From Paraburkholderia phytofirmans PsJN (lineage in GTDB: Bacteria; Pseudomonadota; Gammaproteobacteria; Burkholderiales; Burkholderiaceae): DNA of 64,000 nt. Shown here in pieces: positions 8,740-17,934 of this stretch (the first letter of the stretch is position 1; each line of letters starts with the position of its first letter). The notes under the pieces are model-generated. The model was not told where the DNA came from. It was given only the letters and a program-made list of their open reading frames with translations, and searched no databases. The position numbers and the translations under genes are program-made. Location of the stretch: positions 1,488,001-1,552,000 of the forward strand of contig NC_010676.1 in assembly GCF_000020125.1 (NCBI RefSeq), in the 5' to 3' direction.

Positions 8740-8993
8740 CAGACGCTGCCCCGGCTTGTCGAATCGATGTCAAACCTACACACAAATGAAAAAACGGCGC
8801 CGCAGACTGCTGAGCGTCAAGCCAGATAAATAGGCCTTTCAAGCCAAAGAATCGCCCATCCGCACTGCAACACAAACCCTCCTCTCGCCCCCTTGCATAA
8901 CCGCTGACGTCAGGCACATCCCTTGCTGAACTGACGCGTCCGCGAATCCCACCGCACTGTGCAAGTGCAAAAAACCCGTCCTTGGGGGCCACT
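8740..8993. other. Non-coding leader between mctP terminator and glgA
   Basis: About 250 bp with moderate GC and no coding frame of quality. It must contain the glgA promoter; no consensus boxes stand out. GGGGG at 8984-8988 is the likely ribosome-binding site. Confidence 0.4.
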
Positions 8994-10583
8994 TTGCCGC
9001 TTAACGTTCTTCTCGTCGCTTCCGAAGCCCTGCCGCTCGCCAAATCCGGCGGCCTCGGCGACATGGTCAGCGCCTATGCCGCCGCGCTGCGCGATGCCGG
9101 CGTCGATGTCTCGATCCTGATGCCCGCTTATCCGGCCGCGCTGGAACGCGCGGTCGACGTCGAGCCGGTCGCGCGCATGACCGGCCTGCCCGGCGGCGAC
9201 GCGCGGCTGCTGCGCGGCCAGATGCCCGATACCGGCGTGCCGGTGCTGCTTCTGCAAATGGACCACCTGTTCGCGCGCGAAGGCCTGTATCGCGATCCTC
9301 AAGGCCGCGACTACCTGGACAACCTCACGCGCTTCGCCTCGCTCGCGGCAGCGGCCGCGCGAGTCGCGCGCGGCGTGCGCAACGTGAAGCGCCCCGACAT
9401 CGTGCACGCGCACGATTGGCATGCAGGACTCACGCCGCTGTACCTGCGGCTCGCGGGCGTCGCCGCGAAAAGCGTCTTCACGATTCACAACCTGGCGTTC
9501 CAGGGCAATCATCCGCTCGCCATGGGCGGCTGGATCGGCGTGCCGCCGGAACTGCTGGCGCCGGCGCTTTCCGACGAGCGCAGCATCGAGTTCTACGGCT
9601 CGCTGAGCATGATGAAAGCGGGCATCGTCCATTCGGATCGCGTCACGACGGTCAGCCGGCGCTACGCACGCGAGATCCTGACGCCGCACTTCGGACACGG
9701 CATGGAAGGCGTGCTGCAGGCCCAGGCCGCCAAGTTGTCGGGCATCGTCAACGGTATCGATACGAGCGTGTGGAACCCGGCCACCGACAAACATATCGCG
9801 CGCCCCTACTCCGTCGACGACACCGCCGGCAAGCAGGCCTGCAAGCGTGAACTGCAACAGGCCTTCGGTCTGACGCGCGATCCGTTCGCGCCGCTGGTCG
9901 CCATCGGCAGCCGCCTGACGGAACAGAAGCTCGCCGATGTCGTCGTGCATACGCTGCCGGCACTGCTCGAACGGCATCCGCGGTTGCAGTTCGCAATTCT
10001 CGGCCAGGGCGAGCCCGGGCTCGAACAGGCCTTGCAGGACGTCGCGGCCGCGTGGCCGGGGCGCGTCGGCGTGCAAATCGGCTATGACGAGCGGCGCGCG
10101 CACATGCTGCACGCGGGCGCTGACATTCTGCTGCACGGCAGCCGCTTTGAACCGTGCGGCCTCACGCAGCTCTACGCAATGCGCTACGGCACGATTCCGG
10201 TGGCCTCGCGCGTCGGCGGCCTGGCCGATACCATCGTCGACTACGTTCCGCACGACCCTCGTGGCGAACAGAAGGCAACAGGTTTCCTGTTCGACGGCGA
10301 AAGCCCGGACGACGTGATGCATGCGCTCGGCCGCGCGCTGGCCGCGTTCGTGCAACCGTCGTCGTGGCACGTGCTGCAGCGTAATGCGATGAGCCGCGAC
10401 TTCGGCTGGGACGCGTCCACCGCGAACTATCTCGCGTTGTACGCGGATCTGGTCGATGCACGTCCGGCGCTGCGCGATCCGCGAGTTCGCAAGACCCCGC
10501 TTCGGGCGCGTACGGCGATCGCCGCGAGTTCAAAAAGGGAAGAGTTCAACACGGGCATCGGCGAGATGGCGCGTAGCGCCTGA
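8994..10583 (+). CDS. glgA: Glycogen synthase (ADP-glucose), GT5
   Basis: 529 residues. It elongates alpha-1,4-glucan from ADP-glucose. The N-terminal KSGGLGD (17-23) is the signature ADP-glucose loop, HAHDWHAG and FTIHNLAFQG are GT5 Rossmann motifs, and GSRFEPCGLTQLYAMRYGT near the C-terminus holds the conserved Glu of the GT-B active site. No ATG fits; TTG 8994 has GGGGG five bases upstream, while TTG 8982 is an alternative. The C-terminus carries a basic extension of about 35 residues after the usual end. No other glycogen genes are adjacent, so it is a single-gene unit here. Confidence 0.93.
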   Translation: MPLNVLLVASEALPLAKSGGLGDMVSAYAAALRDAGVDVSILMPAYPAALERAVDVEPVARMTGLPGGDARLLRGQMPDTGVPVLLLQMDHLFAREGLYRDPQGRDYLDNLTRFASLAAAAARVARGVRNVKRPDIVHAHDWHAGLTPLYLRLAGVAAKSVFTIHNLAFQGNHPLAMGGWIGVPPELLAPALSDERSIEFYGSLSMMKAGIVHSDRVTTVSRRYAREILTPHFGHGMEGVLQAQAAKLSGIVNGIDTSVWNPATDKHIARPYSVDDTAGKQACKRELQQAFGLTRDPFAPLVAIGSRLTEQKLADVVVHTLPALLERHPRLQFAILGQGEPGLEQALQDVAAAWPGRVGVQIGYDERRAHMLHAGADILLHGSRFEPCGLTQLYAMRYGTIPVASRVGGLADTIVDYVPHDPRGEQKATGFLFDGESPDDVMHALGRALAAFVQPSSWHVLQRNAMSRDFGWDASTANYLALYADLVDARPALRDPRVRKTPLRARTAIAASSKREEFNTGIGEMARSA

Positions 10584-10665
10584 ACCGTTTTGACGCACTC
10601 GGGCGCGCTGCGGCGCGCGCGGCACGTTATGCTTTGCGGCACATCCGTATTTCGTGGAGTTGCCG

Positions 10666-11055
10666 ATGCAGCCGCCCGTTCTCCGAGTCGCTCGCCCTAC
10701 CAACGATCTGCATAAGGTCACTGATTTCTATAAGCGGGGATTGGGCTTCGAAGTCCTCGCGAGCTTCGAGAATCATGAAGGCTTCGATGGTGTGATCGTC
10801 GGGCGGCGAGACTGTGCATGGCACATCGAGTTCACCCATCAGCACGGCGTGACCGTCGAACGCGCGCCGACCACCGAGCACCTGCTCGTGCTCTATCTCC
10901 CGGAACGCGACGCATGGCGCGCGGCCGTCGAACGGCTCGAAGCGCTCGGCGTGCCGGCGTGCGCAGCGGAGAATCCCTACTGGGACCGCCAAGGCAAAAC
11001 GTTCGAAGATCCGGACGGCTACCGGATCGTTTTGCAGAATGCAGCGTGGGGATGA
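10666..11055 (+). CDS. VOC-family (glyoxalase/bleomycin resistance-like) protein
   Basis: 129 residues from ATG 10666, which has GGAG six bases upstream; an in-frame GTG at 10654 is less well placed. The sequence shows one VOC module: an N-terminal half (VARPTNDLHKVTDFYKRGLGF) and a C-terminal half ending FEDPDGYRIVLQN, where the Glu is the usual metal ligand. Such 130-residue proteins work as dimers and cover dioxygenases, glyoxalases and resistance proteins; nothing here fixes the substrate. Confidence 0.85.
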   Translation: MQPPVLRVARPTNDLHKVTDFYKRGLGFEVLASFENHEGFDGVIVGRRDCAWHIEFTHQHGVTVERAPTTEHLLVLYLPERDAWRAAVERLEALGVPACAAENPYWDRQGKTFEDPDGYRIVLQNAAWG

Positions 11056-11210
11056 TGAGGCGCGGCAGCCTGCAACCAATGAGTTCTGGTCGGTGACCAA
11101 GCCCGCGTTGCCGAGCCGATGACTGCGCGTTCCCTCGCCGATTGCGCATAGGCACGCGCCGGGAACGGCGGTAGACTGTCCGCCGGATCGAAACCGGACC
11201 TCAAGCCACT

Positions 11211-11873
11211 ATGCCCCGCGATTCCACCTCATACGTGCTTTACTATTCGCCCGGCGCGGCAAGCATGGCCGTGCACTGGATGCTGATCGAGCTCGGCGTC
11301 TCGTTCGAATCGCAACTGATTGACATCGACGCCGGCCGGCAACACGACCCGGCGTATCTGCGGCTCAACCCCGCGGGGCGCGTGCCCACGCTGATGGTCG
11401 ACGGCACGCCGCGCCACGAGTCGGTGGCGTTGCTGATCCTGCTGGCCGAGCGGCATCCCGAGGCCGCGCTCGCCCCCGAGCCGGGTTCCGTCGATCGCGC
11501 CGCGTGGCTCGAAATGATGGTCTATCTCGCCAACACGATTCTGCCCGCCATGCGCGACTGGTTCTACGCGGGCTCCGACGGCGACCCCGCCGGCGCCGAA
11601 GCGGTTCGCGCGCTGGCCTGCCGTCGTCTCGACGCGGCGTGGGACAAGCTCGATGCACATCTCGGCGAAAGCCACGACTATCTGATCGGCGACAAGCTCA
11701 GCACCGCGGACTTCATGGCCGTCATGTTGATGCGCTGGACCCGCAATATGCCGCGGCCCGCGCTCGGCTGGCCGAATCTTGCCCGCTACATCCGGCAGCT
11801 ACGCGCGCGGCCTTCGTTCACCGAATTGAATGCGCGCGAAGGGCTGACGGAATGGCGCAACGAAGAAGCGTGA
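11211..11873 (+). CDS. Glutathione S-transferase family protein
   Basis: 220 residues. The N-terminal thioredoxin-like half has YYSPGAASMAVHWML with Ser as the likely glutathione-activating residue, the cis-proline motif GRVPTLMVDG, and HESVALLILLAERHP (the glutathione gamma-glutamyl site). The C-terminal helical half contains the N-capping/hydrophobic staple region LSTADFMAVML. It looks like a beta/theta-type bacterial GST; the substrate is unknown. It is one of three GST genes in the window, and they are not close copies of each other. Confidence 0.88.
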   Translation: MPRDSTSYVLYYSPGAASMAVHWMLIELGVSFESQLIDIDAGRQHDPAYLRLNPAGRVPTLMVDGTPRHESVALLILLAERHPEAALAPEPGSVDRAAWLEMMVYLANTILPAMRDWFYAGSDGDPAGAEAVRALACRRLDAAWDKLDAHLGESHDYLIGDKLSTADFMAVMLMRWTRNMPRPALGWPNLARYIRQLRARPSFTELNAREGLTEWRNEEA

Positions 11874-11982
11874 CGCGCACCTGAGCGCGATCGCGCGGGC
11901 GCCGGTTTGCTGTGGGCGCACTCGCGTGAGCCGCCACTCGTGCCGCACGATTGAATGTCGCAGCCGCCTCGGCAAGTGGCGA

Positions 11983-12837
11983 TCAACCCGGCCGCTTGCC
12001 GATAATCACGATACCGCGTGAAATTCCACTCACGCTATCCACCGCCAACGCGGCTGCATACAACTGCGCGACCGGCACCCATACGGCCGGATATTTATAG
12101 CGCGCCACGTCGAGCAGCAACGCGCTGTCGCTCGCCGAATCGTAGGCGGCGAGCGGCGACCAGTGCCCGCCGCCCGTCTCGCCGATTTCCACCCGCCTGA
12201 AATTCAACAGCACGAAGCGATCGCTGTGGCTCGTGGTCGCCCGCACCAGATCGCGGAACTGACCGAGCGACAGGTCCGCCGCATGATATTTTCGCACCTC
12301 GACGGGAAAGGCCTTCAAGGCCGAGCTGAGCTGATCAAGCGTCATGCCCTCCTGCGAGACCTTGGCGGCGTTGGCCACCTGCGGATCGATGCCGTGGAAG
12401 AAATCTTCCTGCGAGAAGAACGGAAAGTCCGGGTACAGGGTCGACTGCGGCCGGCGGATGCCCAATGCGTTGAGCGCCATGACCGAGGTCGCGACGGAGC
12501 AATAGGCCTGGTTGCGCTGGGTTTCGAAATACTGCGAGAGCGGCCAGTACGACTGGTTGGAGGTGGCGCTCGTCAGGCGTTTCTCGCCGGCCGGCTGCGT
12601 CAGCGCGACGAGGTTCGGCGGCACTGCCAGCGGGCCGTCGGCCGGGCGTCCGGAGGCTTCGGTATCTGGCTGAAAAGCGGGCTGAACAGCGGGCCGAATA
12701 ACGGCAGGCGGAACGACGGCCTGACTGCTGGCCGGCGGCACCGGCGCACAGGCGGCGAGCGCCGCGGCCATCACGGCAACGATCCACTCAGGCTGGCTCA
12801 AGCGCCCAACGGCGCGCATCAACGAATATCTGAACAT
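11983..12837 (-). CDS. Phytochelatin synthase-family lipoprotein
   Basis: 284 residues from ATG 12837, which has GGAAAG just upstream. A lipoprotein signal ends at Cys30 (lipobox LAAC), followed by a Pro/Ala-rich tether to about 75. Residues 85-270 form a papain-like phytochelatin synthase domain: NQAYCSVATSVMALNALG holds the nucleophile Cys113, GGHWSPLAAYD holds His225 and LLLDVARYKYP holds Asp243. The His-Asp spacing of 18 matches plant PCS1 (His162, Asp180). Bacterial members mostly hydrolyse glutathione to gamma-Glu-Cys and Gly rather than making long phytochelatins, so a periplasmic thiol peptidase is the best guess. Confidence 0.85.
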   Translation of the reverse strand: MFRYSLMRAVGRLSQPEWIVAVMAAALAACAPVPPASSQAVVPPAVIRPAVQPAFQPDTEASGRPADGPLAVPPNLVALTQPAGEKRLTSATSNQSYWPLSQYFETQRNQAYCSVATSVMALNALGIRRPQSTLYPDFPFFSQEDFFHGIDPQVANAAKVSQEGMTLDQLSSALKAFPVEVRKYHAADLSLGQFRDLVRATTSHSDRFVLLNFRRVEIGETGGGHWSPLAAYDSASDSALLLDVARYKYPAVWVPVAQLYAAALAVDSVSGISRGIVIIGKRPG

Positions 12838-13034
12838 GGATCTTTCCGCTGTGGATGAACCGGCGCGTACGCGCAAGCCTCGATTTTGTAGCACGAAACA
12901 AGACTTCGCGTGCGCGACGGTGCGCACCCTTTGGCCCGCGAAGCGCGCTTCTCCCCTACAATGCTGCAGCATTTTTCTAACCGACTCTCGCCGATTACCG
13001 TCGAGGTCAAGCCCACGGAACCGCTGGTCCGATC

Positions 13035-13265
13035 ATGACAATCCAGTCACCCTGTATCGACATTTGCAAACTCGACGGCAAAACCGGCTTCTGCCTCGGC
13101 TGTCTGCGTACGCGCGACGAAATCCGCGCGTGGAAGACCATGAGCGACGACGTACGCCTCGCGGTCATCAATGAAAGGCCAGGCCGGGAAGCGCTACTGG
13201 AATCGGAAAGGGAAAGGGAAACGGAAACGCAAGCGCAAGCAACACCCGAGACCCAAACCTCCTGA
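13035..13265 (+). CDS. DUF1289 cysteine-rich small protein
   Basis: 76 residues. DUF1289 core: SPCIDICKLD followed by FCLGCLRTRDEI, giving Cys at 7, 11, 20 and 23, a C-x3-C/C-x2-C pattern that suggests a metal or Fe-S site. Function is not established for the family. The C-terminal third is a Glu/Thr-rich tail encoded by an imperfect GGAAAC-type hexamer repeat (about 13200-13240), probably of slippage origin. It converges on the diguanylate cyclase gene with a 9-bp gap. Confidence 0.85.
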   Translation: MTIQSPCIDICKLDGKTGFCLGCLRTRDEIRAWKTMSDDVRLAVINERPGREALLESERERETETQAQATPETQTS

Positions 13266-13274
13266 GCGCGCCGC

Positions 13275-14420
13275 TCAATCAGCCTGAGCCGCGAACGCGT
13301 AGCCGTTCTTGCCGCCACGCTTGACGTGATACATCGCGTCGTCGGCCGCGGCGACGAGGCGCTGATAATCGCTGACGAGATCGGGATAGCTGGCAATACC
13401 GATACTCGCGCGCACCACGCCAATGCCCATCTCCGTGTCGGTCTCGACCACGCACGCAATCAGCCGCTGGGCAATCTCGGCCAATTCATCCGGCGTCGAA
13501 TACTCTCGAATCAGCACCGCGAATTCGTCGCCGCCGATGCGCGCGACGACATCCACTTTGCGCACCGACTCGCGAAAAGCACGCGACACCGCAATCAGGA
13601 ACTCATCGCCGACGCGGTGACCGAGCGTGTCGTTGACCTGCTTGAAGCCGTCCAGATCCACATACAGCACGGCGATCTTGCGAGACATCGGGGCGGCGTG
13701 CAAATTCGCCGCCACCTCGTCGAGCATGGCGAACAGGTTGCGCCGGTTCGGCAAGCCGGTCAGGGAATCGTGCAGCGCCGCGTACTCGAACTCATATGAT
13801 TCGCCCGCCAATTGACGATTGCGTTTTGCGTACATGCCGAGCGCCGTGAGCAACATGCAGAACAGCAGCGCGGCCAGCGCGATCAATACATTCGCAACAT
13901 GGGCAATGCGCAGGCGCACGTCGGCGCCATCGGCATCGCGCTGGGCGCGCCAGTACGGCGGGATCGTGGCAAGCAGCGCATCAATGCCGTTCAGACTGGC
14001 ATCGGGCGTCAACGCCGACGCCGGCATCCGTGGCGCCGCCAACGGACTGGCATTCACCAATGCCGCGAGCGACTTCAGGCGATCGGCGAGTTCCATGCGT
14101 GCATGGCGATAAGCCTGCGTCTGCGCCTGACCGTCGCCGGCCTGTTGCTGCCACACGCCGACCATTGCGCGAGCGCTTTCTGCGCGCTCCGCCGCTTCGA
14201 GCACGAGTCCGGCGTATTCCTGCTTCAGCTGATCGGAGAAGATGGTCCTGATCTGCGACGCGAGATAAAGAAGACCGACCAGCAGACAAAGCAAAGACGC
14301 GCCGGCGAGCAGCGCGGGAGCCCGTCTGAAGGGGCTCACCAAAGCGCCGGTTGGACCGCCGCGCCCGGCACGGCGCCGCTCACGGATGGGAGTAGATGTC
14401 TTGCCGATTTGTGTTGCCAT
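13275..14420 (-). CDS. Membrane diguanylate cyclase (GGDEF) with inhibitory site
   Basis: 381 residues from ATG 14420. TM1 is at about 35-55 and TM2 at about 176-198, with a helical periplasmic sensor of about 120 residues between them that matches no domain I recognise. A GGDEF domain fills 215-380: the signature is intact (GGDEF 296-300), and RKVD at 287-290 lies exactly five residues before it, the canonical RxxD product-inhibition I-site. It should make cyclic di-GMP from two GTP and be feedback inhibited. No EAL domain is present. Its start lies inside the 3' end of the upstream membrane-protein gene, so the two are cotranscribed. Confidence 0.92.
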   Translation of the reverse strand: MATQIGKTSTPIRERRRAGRGGPTGALVSPFRRAPALLAGASLLCLLVGLLYLASQIRTIFSDQLKQEYAGLVLEAAERAESARAMVGVWQQQAGDGQAQTQAYRHARMELADRLKSLAALVNASPLAAPRMPASALTPDASLNGIDALLATIPPYWRAQRDADGADVRLRIAHVANVLIALAALLFCMLLTALGMYAKRNRQLAGESYEFEYAALHDSLTGLPNRRNLFAMLDEVAANLHAAPMSRKIAVLYVDLDGFKQVNDTLGHRVGDEFLIAVSRAFRESVRKVDVVARIGGDEFAVLIREYSTPDELAEIAQRLIACVVETDTEMGIGVVRASIGIASYPDLVSDYQRLVAAADDAMYHVKRGGKNGYAFAAQAD

Positions 14421-15108
14421 GCTGCCGGTAACTAACTCGACGGAAGAAGAGCCCCATGCGGGCGAACAGATTGTTCTTGTGGCGCGCGCTCTCGGGCACG
14501 GCGCGGCGCTCCTGAGGCGTCGCGCGGCCATCTTTGCCCGGACGCGACGCGGCCAGTTGCTGCGTCGGTGCGGCGTTTGCGTTTGCTGGCCGGCGAGCGG
14601 ACGCGGGCGGCGGTGGCGTGGATGCGGACGTGCCGGATGCCGCATTCGCAACGACCACAGGCTGCGCCGCCGGTGCCTTGACCTGGCCCGACCAGGACGC
14701 GAACTGCCCGCCCGCTTCCTGATCCGCGACGGCTGGCGATGCCGCCGCCGTCGCGCCGCTCGTCACCGTTGCATGCAACGGTTGCGGCGGTGTTGCCGCT
14801 ACAGCCGCCGCCGGCGCCGCCGTCATGCTCGCGGTTTTTGCGATCACAGCCGCGTTCGCCGACGCGCCGTTGCCGAGCGCCCGGCGTGCGCCGGCCATGG
14901 CTTCGGCGTATGCCTGCTGGTCGTGGTTGAACCAGACGCTATACGCCACCGTACCCATCACGCCGATGACGAGCGCGCTGGCCGCGGCCACGCACATGGC
15001 GAGGCGTCCGAACCTCGGCGGCGTGGCGGAAATTGACAGACTGCTCGCCTGGCCGCCGGCATCCTGGCCATCGAGCACCGATTTTGGCGAGTCCGCATCG
15101 TTGTACAT
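14380..15108 (-). CDS. Single-pass membrane protein, Ala/Pro-rich, unknown function
   Basis: 242 residues from ATG 15108 (GGAG eight bases upstream; ATG 15159 would add 17 residues). One transmembrane helix, LAMCVAAASALVIGVMGTVAY, lies at about residues 36-60, after a cytosolic tail. The rest is a low-complexity Ala/Thr/Pro region that would be periplasmic, ending in a basic tail with RMGLFFRRVSYRQ. I recognise no domain. The last 41 bp overlap the start of the diguanylate cyclase gene, which suggests that it is cotranscribed with and perhaps tuned to that enzyme. Confidence 0.7.
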   Translation of the reverse strand: MYNDADSPKSVLDGQDAGGQASSLSISATPPRFGRLAMCVAAASALVIGVMGTVAYSVWFNHDQQAYAEAMAGARRALGNGASANAAVIAKTASMTAAPAAAVAATPPQPLHATVTSGATAAASPAVADQEAGGQFASWSGQVKAPAAQPVVVANAASGTSASTPPPPASARRPANANAAPTQQLAASRPGKDGRATPQERRAVPESARHKNNLFARMGLFFRRVSYRQHGNTNRQDIYSHP

Positions 15109-15739
15109 CGCAATAACTCCGGAATCCTCACGTCTGGCCGCTAGGCCGACTTTGTTCACACGATTTTCACAGGTCGTCGCAGGTCATGAGCCGTTCGAAG
15201 AATCTGACCTGCCCATCGCACGAGAACGTCAACATCGCAATGCTGCGCTTTAAACACTGTCTTTGCGAGGCAGTTTTGCACGGAAGAAACAGGTAAAACG
15301 TTCCACGCCGCAGGTAGTGACGCGCGATGTCCGGGAAGGGCTAGCTGGCTGTCTGGTTAAGCCGAACAGGCGTGCGCGGCAGTGAGCCGATGGTGGCTTC
15401 GAAGCACACGACAACCACGCCCGAGCGCAGTAGGGACGTCGACGCTTCGAGGGCACCGTTTGAAACGCAAGCGCTGTTCCTGACGCTGGCTTCGCGGCCG
15501 CGACGAATTCTTTTTGGGGAGCACGCTCCTGGCGGCTCGTTCTGTTTTCACCGCCAAGTCTGATTCGCAAAAACGCTCGTCTTTAAACGGACGCCGCGCG
15601 CCGCCATTGATCCCGCTCCGGAATGATTCATATGCCGTCGCGCGCCTTCCCGGGGCATTTCGGAATGGATAAATTCTCCATCAACGAATCGGCAACTCGC
15701 TGAACGTCTCCGAACTCACTACCCGGTAAAGGAAAGATC
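15109..15739. promoter_or_regulatory. 631-bp divergent gap before the old yellow enzyme gene
   Basis: No convincing gene. Reverse-strand frames near 15250-15570 are Arg/Ser/Ala-rich shadows without a ribosome-binding site. The right 180 bp are AT-richer (about 15560-15700) and probably contain the old yellow enzyme promoter. AAAGGAAAG at 15728-15736 is its ribosome-binding site. No terminator or clear operator palindrome was seen. Confidence 0.4.
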
Positions 15740-16867
15740 ATGGCTCACCTGTTCACCACGAAGAAGGTCGGCGCTTACACCCTCGCGCATCGCGTCGTGC
15801 TCGCACCGATGACCCGCCTGCGCACCATTCAGCCGGGCGACATTCCCAGCCCGATGATGGCCGACTTCTACGGCCAGCGCGCCTCGCAAGGCGGCCTCGA
15901 AATCGTCGAAGGCGTCAGCATCTCGATTCCCGCGCGTTCGTATCTGGGCGCCGCGAGCTTCTATCACGACGGCCAGATGGAAGGCTGGAAAGCGATCGCC
16001 AATGCGGTCCATGCCAAAGGCGGTCGCGTCTTCATGCAGCTGATTCACGGCGGCCGTCAAAGCCACGTCGAGATGACCGGCGGTGTTGCGCCGCTCGCGC
16101 CCTCGGTCGTCCCGTTCGAAGGCGTGGCGCTGACTAAAGACGGCTTCGTACCGGCCTCGCCGCATCGGGCGCTCGGCATCGAGGAAATTCCGGGCATCGT
16201 TGAAGAGTTTCGGGTGGCCGCGCAGCGGGCGCTCGATGCGGGCTTCGACGGCGTGGAGTTGCACGGCGCGAACGGCTACCTCGTCGACCAGTTCATTCAG
16301 GACGGCACCAACCATCGCACCGACGCGTACGGCGGCCCGATCGAAAACCGCGTGCGTTTTCTGCGCGAAACCGTCGAGGCGCTGATTTCCGTCTGGGGTG
16401 CGGACCGGGTCGGCGTACGTATCTCGCCGTCTGGCGAATGGGGCGGCATCTCCGACAGCGATCCGGAAGCCACCTTCAGCCACGTCGCCCGCGTGCTGGA
16501 TGGCTATGGCATTGCCTACCTGCATGTGATCGAACCGCGCGTGAAAGGCGACGATACGTTGCACGAAGGCCACGCGCCGGTTGCCGTGAAGTATCTGCGT
16601 CCGCACTTCTCCGGCCCGATCATCGCCGCGGGCGGATTCGACGGCGACAGCGCGGAAGCCATCGTCGCGTCCGGCGACGCGGACCTGGTCGCCTTTGGCC
16701 GCCACTTCTCGTCGAATCCGGACCTGCCGTACCGGCTCCAGCACAAGCTGCCGCTCACGCCCTATGTCCGCGCGGCATTCTGGGGCGGCGACGAAAAGCA
16801 CTACTCGGATTTTCCGGTTTATTCGCCTACTGTAGAAGCCGCTGAACAAACTGCTGAAACTGCCTGA
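15740..16867 (+). CDS. Old yellow enzyme family alkene reductase (NemA-like)
   Basis: 375 residues, FMN TIM barrel that uses NAD(P)H to reduce activated C=C bonds or nitro compounds. Substrate-binding pair His175/Asn178 sits in ELHGANGYLVDQF, followed by the proton donor region Tyr180. APMTRLR at 22-28 and FGRHFSSNPDLPYRL near 330 bind the FMN. The length and the H/N pair place it with NemA and pentaerythritol tetranitrate reductase rather than class III OYEs. A quinone-reductase-like gene follows 77 bp later on the same strand, and a LysR gene lies beyond it. Confidence 0.92.
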   Translation: MAHLFTTKKVGAYTLAHRVVLAPMTRLRTIQPGDIPSPMMADFYGQRASQGGLEIVEGVSISIPARSYLGAASFYHDGQMEGWKAIANAVHAKGGRVFMQLIHGGRQSHVEMTGGVAPLAPSVVPFEGVALTKDGFVPASPHRALGIEEIPGIVEEFRVAAQRALDAGFDGVELHGANGYLVDQFIQDGTNHRTDAYGGPIENRVRFLRETVEALISVWGADRVGVRISPSGEWGGISDSDPEATFSHVARVLDGYGIAYLHVIEPRVKGDDTLHEGHAPVAVKYLRPHFSGPIIAAGGFDGDSAEAIVASGDADLVAFGRHFSSNPDLPYRLQHKLPLTPYVRAAFWGGDEKHYSDFPVYSPTVEAAEQTAETA

Positions 16868-16944
16868 GCGCACCCGCCTTCGCCCTCGCCTCGCTGGCCT
16901 CCCTGGCTCGTTTGTGGCGGGGGCACCCAACCCGGAGACTGTTA

Positions 16945-17934
16945 ATGCCACGCACCATAATGTTTGCGAAAGCCGGTGGTCCTGAAGTGCTCGAATTCAT
17001 CGAAACGCCGCTGGCCGCGCCCGGTCCGCACGAAGTTCGCATCAAGGTCGAGGCCATCGGCCTGAATCGCGCCGAATCGATGTGGCGCAACGACGCCTAT
17101 ATCGAACCCGTCCGGTTTCCCGCTGGACTCGGCTATGAAGCCGCGGGCGTCGTCGATGCGGTCGGCGCGGACGTGAAGGGTATCGCGCCCGGCGACAAGG
17201 TCAACGTGATGCCGTCGTTCTCGATGAACCAGTACTTCACGTACGGCGAATTTATCGTCGTGCCGGACAGCGCCGTCGTGAAGCATCCCGAGTCGCTCTC
17301 GTCCGCCGAGGCGGCATCCATCTGGATGATGTTCGTGACGGCCTACGGCGCGCTCATCGAAGACGCGAAGGTGGGCCAAGGCGACTTCGTCATCGTGCCC
17401 GCCGCGTCGAGCAGCGTCGGCCTCGCGGCAATTCAGATCGCCAACTACGCCGGCGCAACGTCGATTGCGCTCACGCGCACTTCGGCGAAACGCGAGCGGC
17501 TGCTGGAAGCCGGCGCCGCGCACGTGGTCGCCACCGGCGAAACCGATCTGGTGGCGGAAGTCAGGCGCATCACGGACGGCAAAGGCGCGCGCGTGGCATT
17601 CGATCCGGTTGGCGGCCCCAGCTTCGCGAAGCTGCTCGCAGCGCTGTCGTTTCAGGGCATCGCCTACATCTACGGTGCGCTGAGCGAGCAACCCACGACC
17701 TTGCCGCTGCTCGACATGATCGCCAAGGTGCTGACCGTGAAGGCCCACAACATCTGGCTGACGAGCGGCGATCCAATACGGCAGAAGGCCGCAGTGGACT
17801 ATGTGCTCAAAGGTTTCGCGAGCGGCGCGCTCAAGCCGGTGATCGACCGCACCTTCAGATTCGACGACATGGTGGAGGCGCACCGCTATCTGGAAGAGAA
17901 CGGCCAGTTCGGCAAGATCGTCGTGACGCTCTAG
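16945..17934 (+). CDS. MDR-superfamily NAD(P)H:quinone oxidoreductase-like enzyme
   Basis: 329 residues from ATG 16945 (GGAG seven bases upstream). Medium-chain reductase fold: the N-terminal GroES-like domain has GPHEVRIKVEAIGLNRAE and GYEAAGVVDAVG; the cofactor domain has AASSSVGLAAIQIA around 150-163. The Cys and His residues for catalytic or structural zinc are absent, so it groups with zinc-free quinone reductases and enoyl reductases. The substrate is unknown. The stop codon overlaps that of the convergent LysR gene in a shared CTAG (17931-17934). Confidence 0.87.
   Translation: MPRTIMFAKAGGPEVLEFIETPLAAPGPHEVRIKVEAIGLNRAESMWRNDAYIEPVRFPAGLGYEAAGVVDAVGADVKGIAPGDKVNVMPSFSMNQYFTYGEFIVVPDSAVVKHPESLSSAEAASIWMMFVTAYGALIEDAKVGQGDFVIVPAASSSVGLAAIQIANYAGATSIALTRTSAKRERLLEAGAAHVVATGETDLVAEVRRITDGKGARVAFDPVGGPSFAKLLAALSFQGIAYIYGALSEQPTTLPLLDMIAKVLTVKAHNIWLTSGDPIRQKAAVDYVLKGFASGALKPVIDRTFRFDDMVEAHRYLEENGQFGKIVVTL

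Noticed and set aside
15250..15570. Reverse-strand frame of 106 codons in the gap before the old yellow enzyme gene
   Set aside because: Composition is Arg/Ser/Ala-rich, no ribosome-binding site and no motif.
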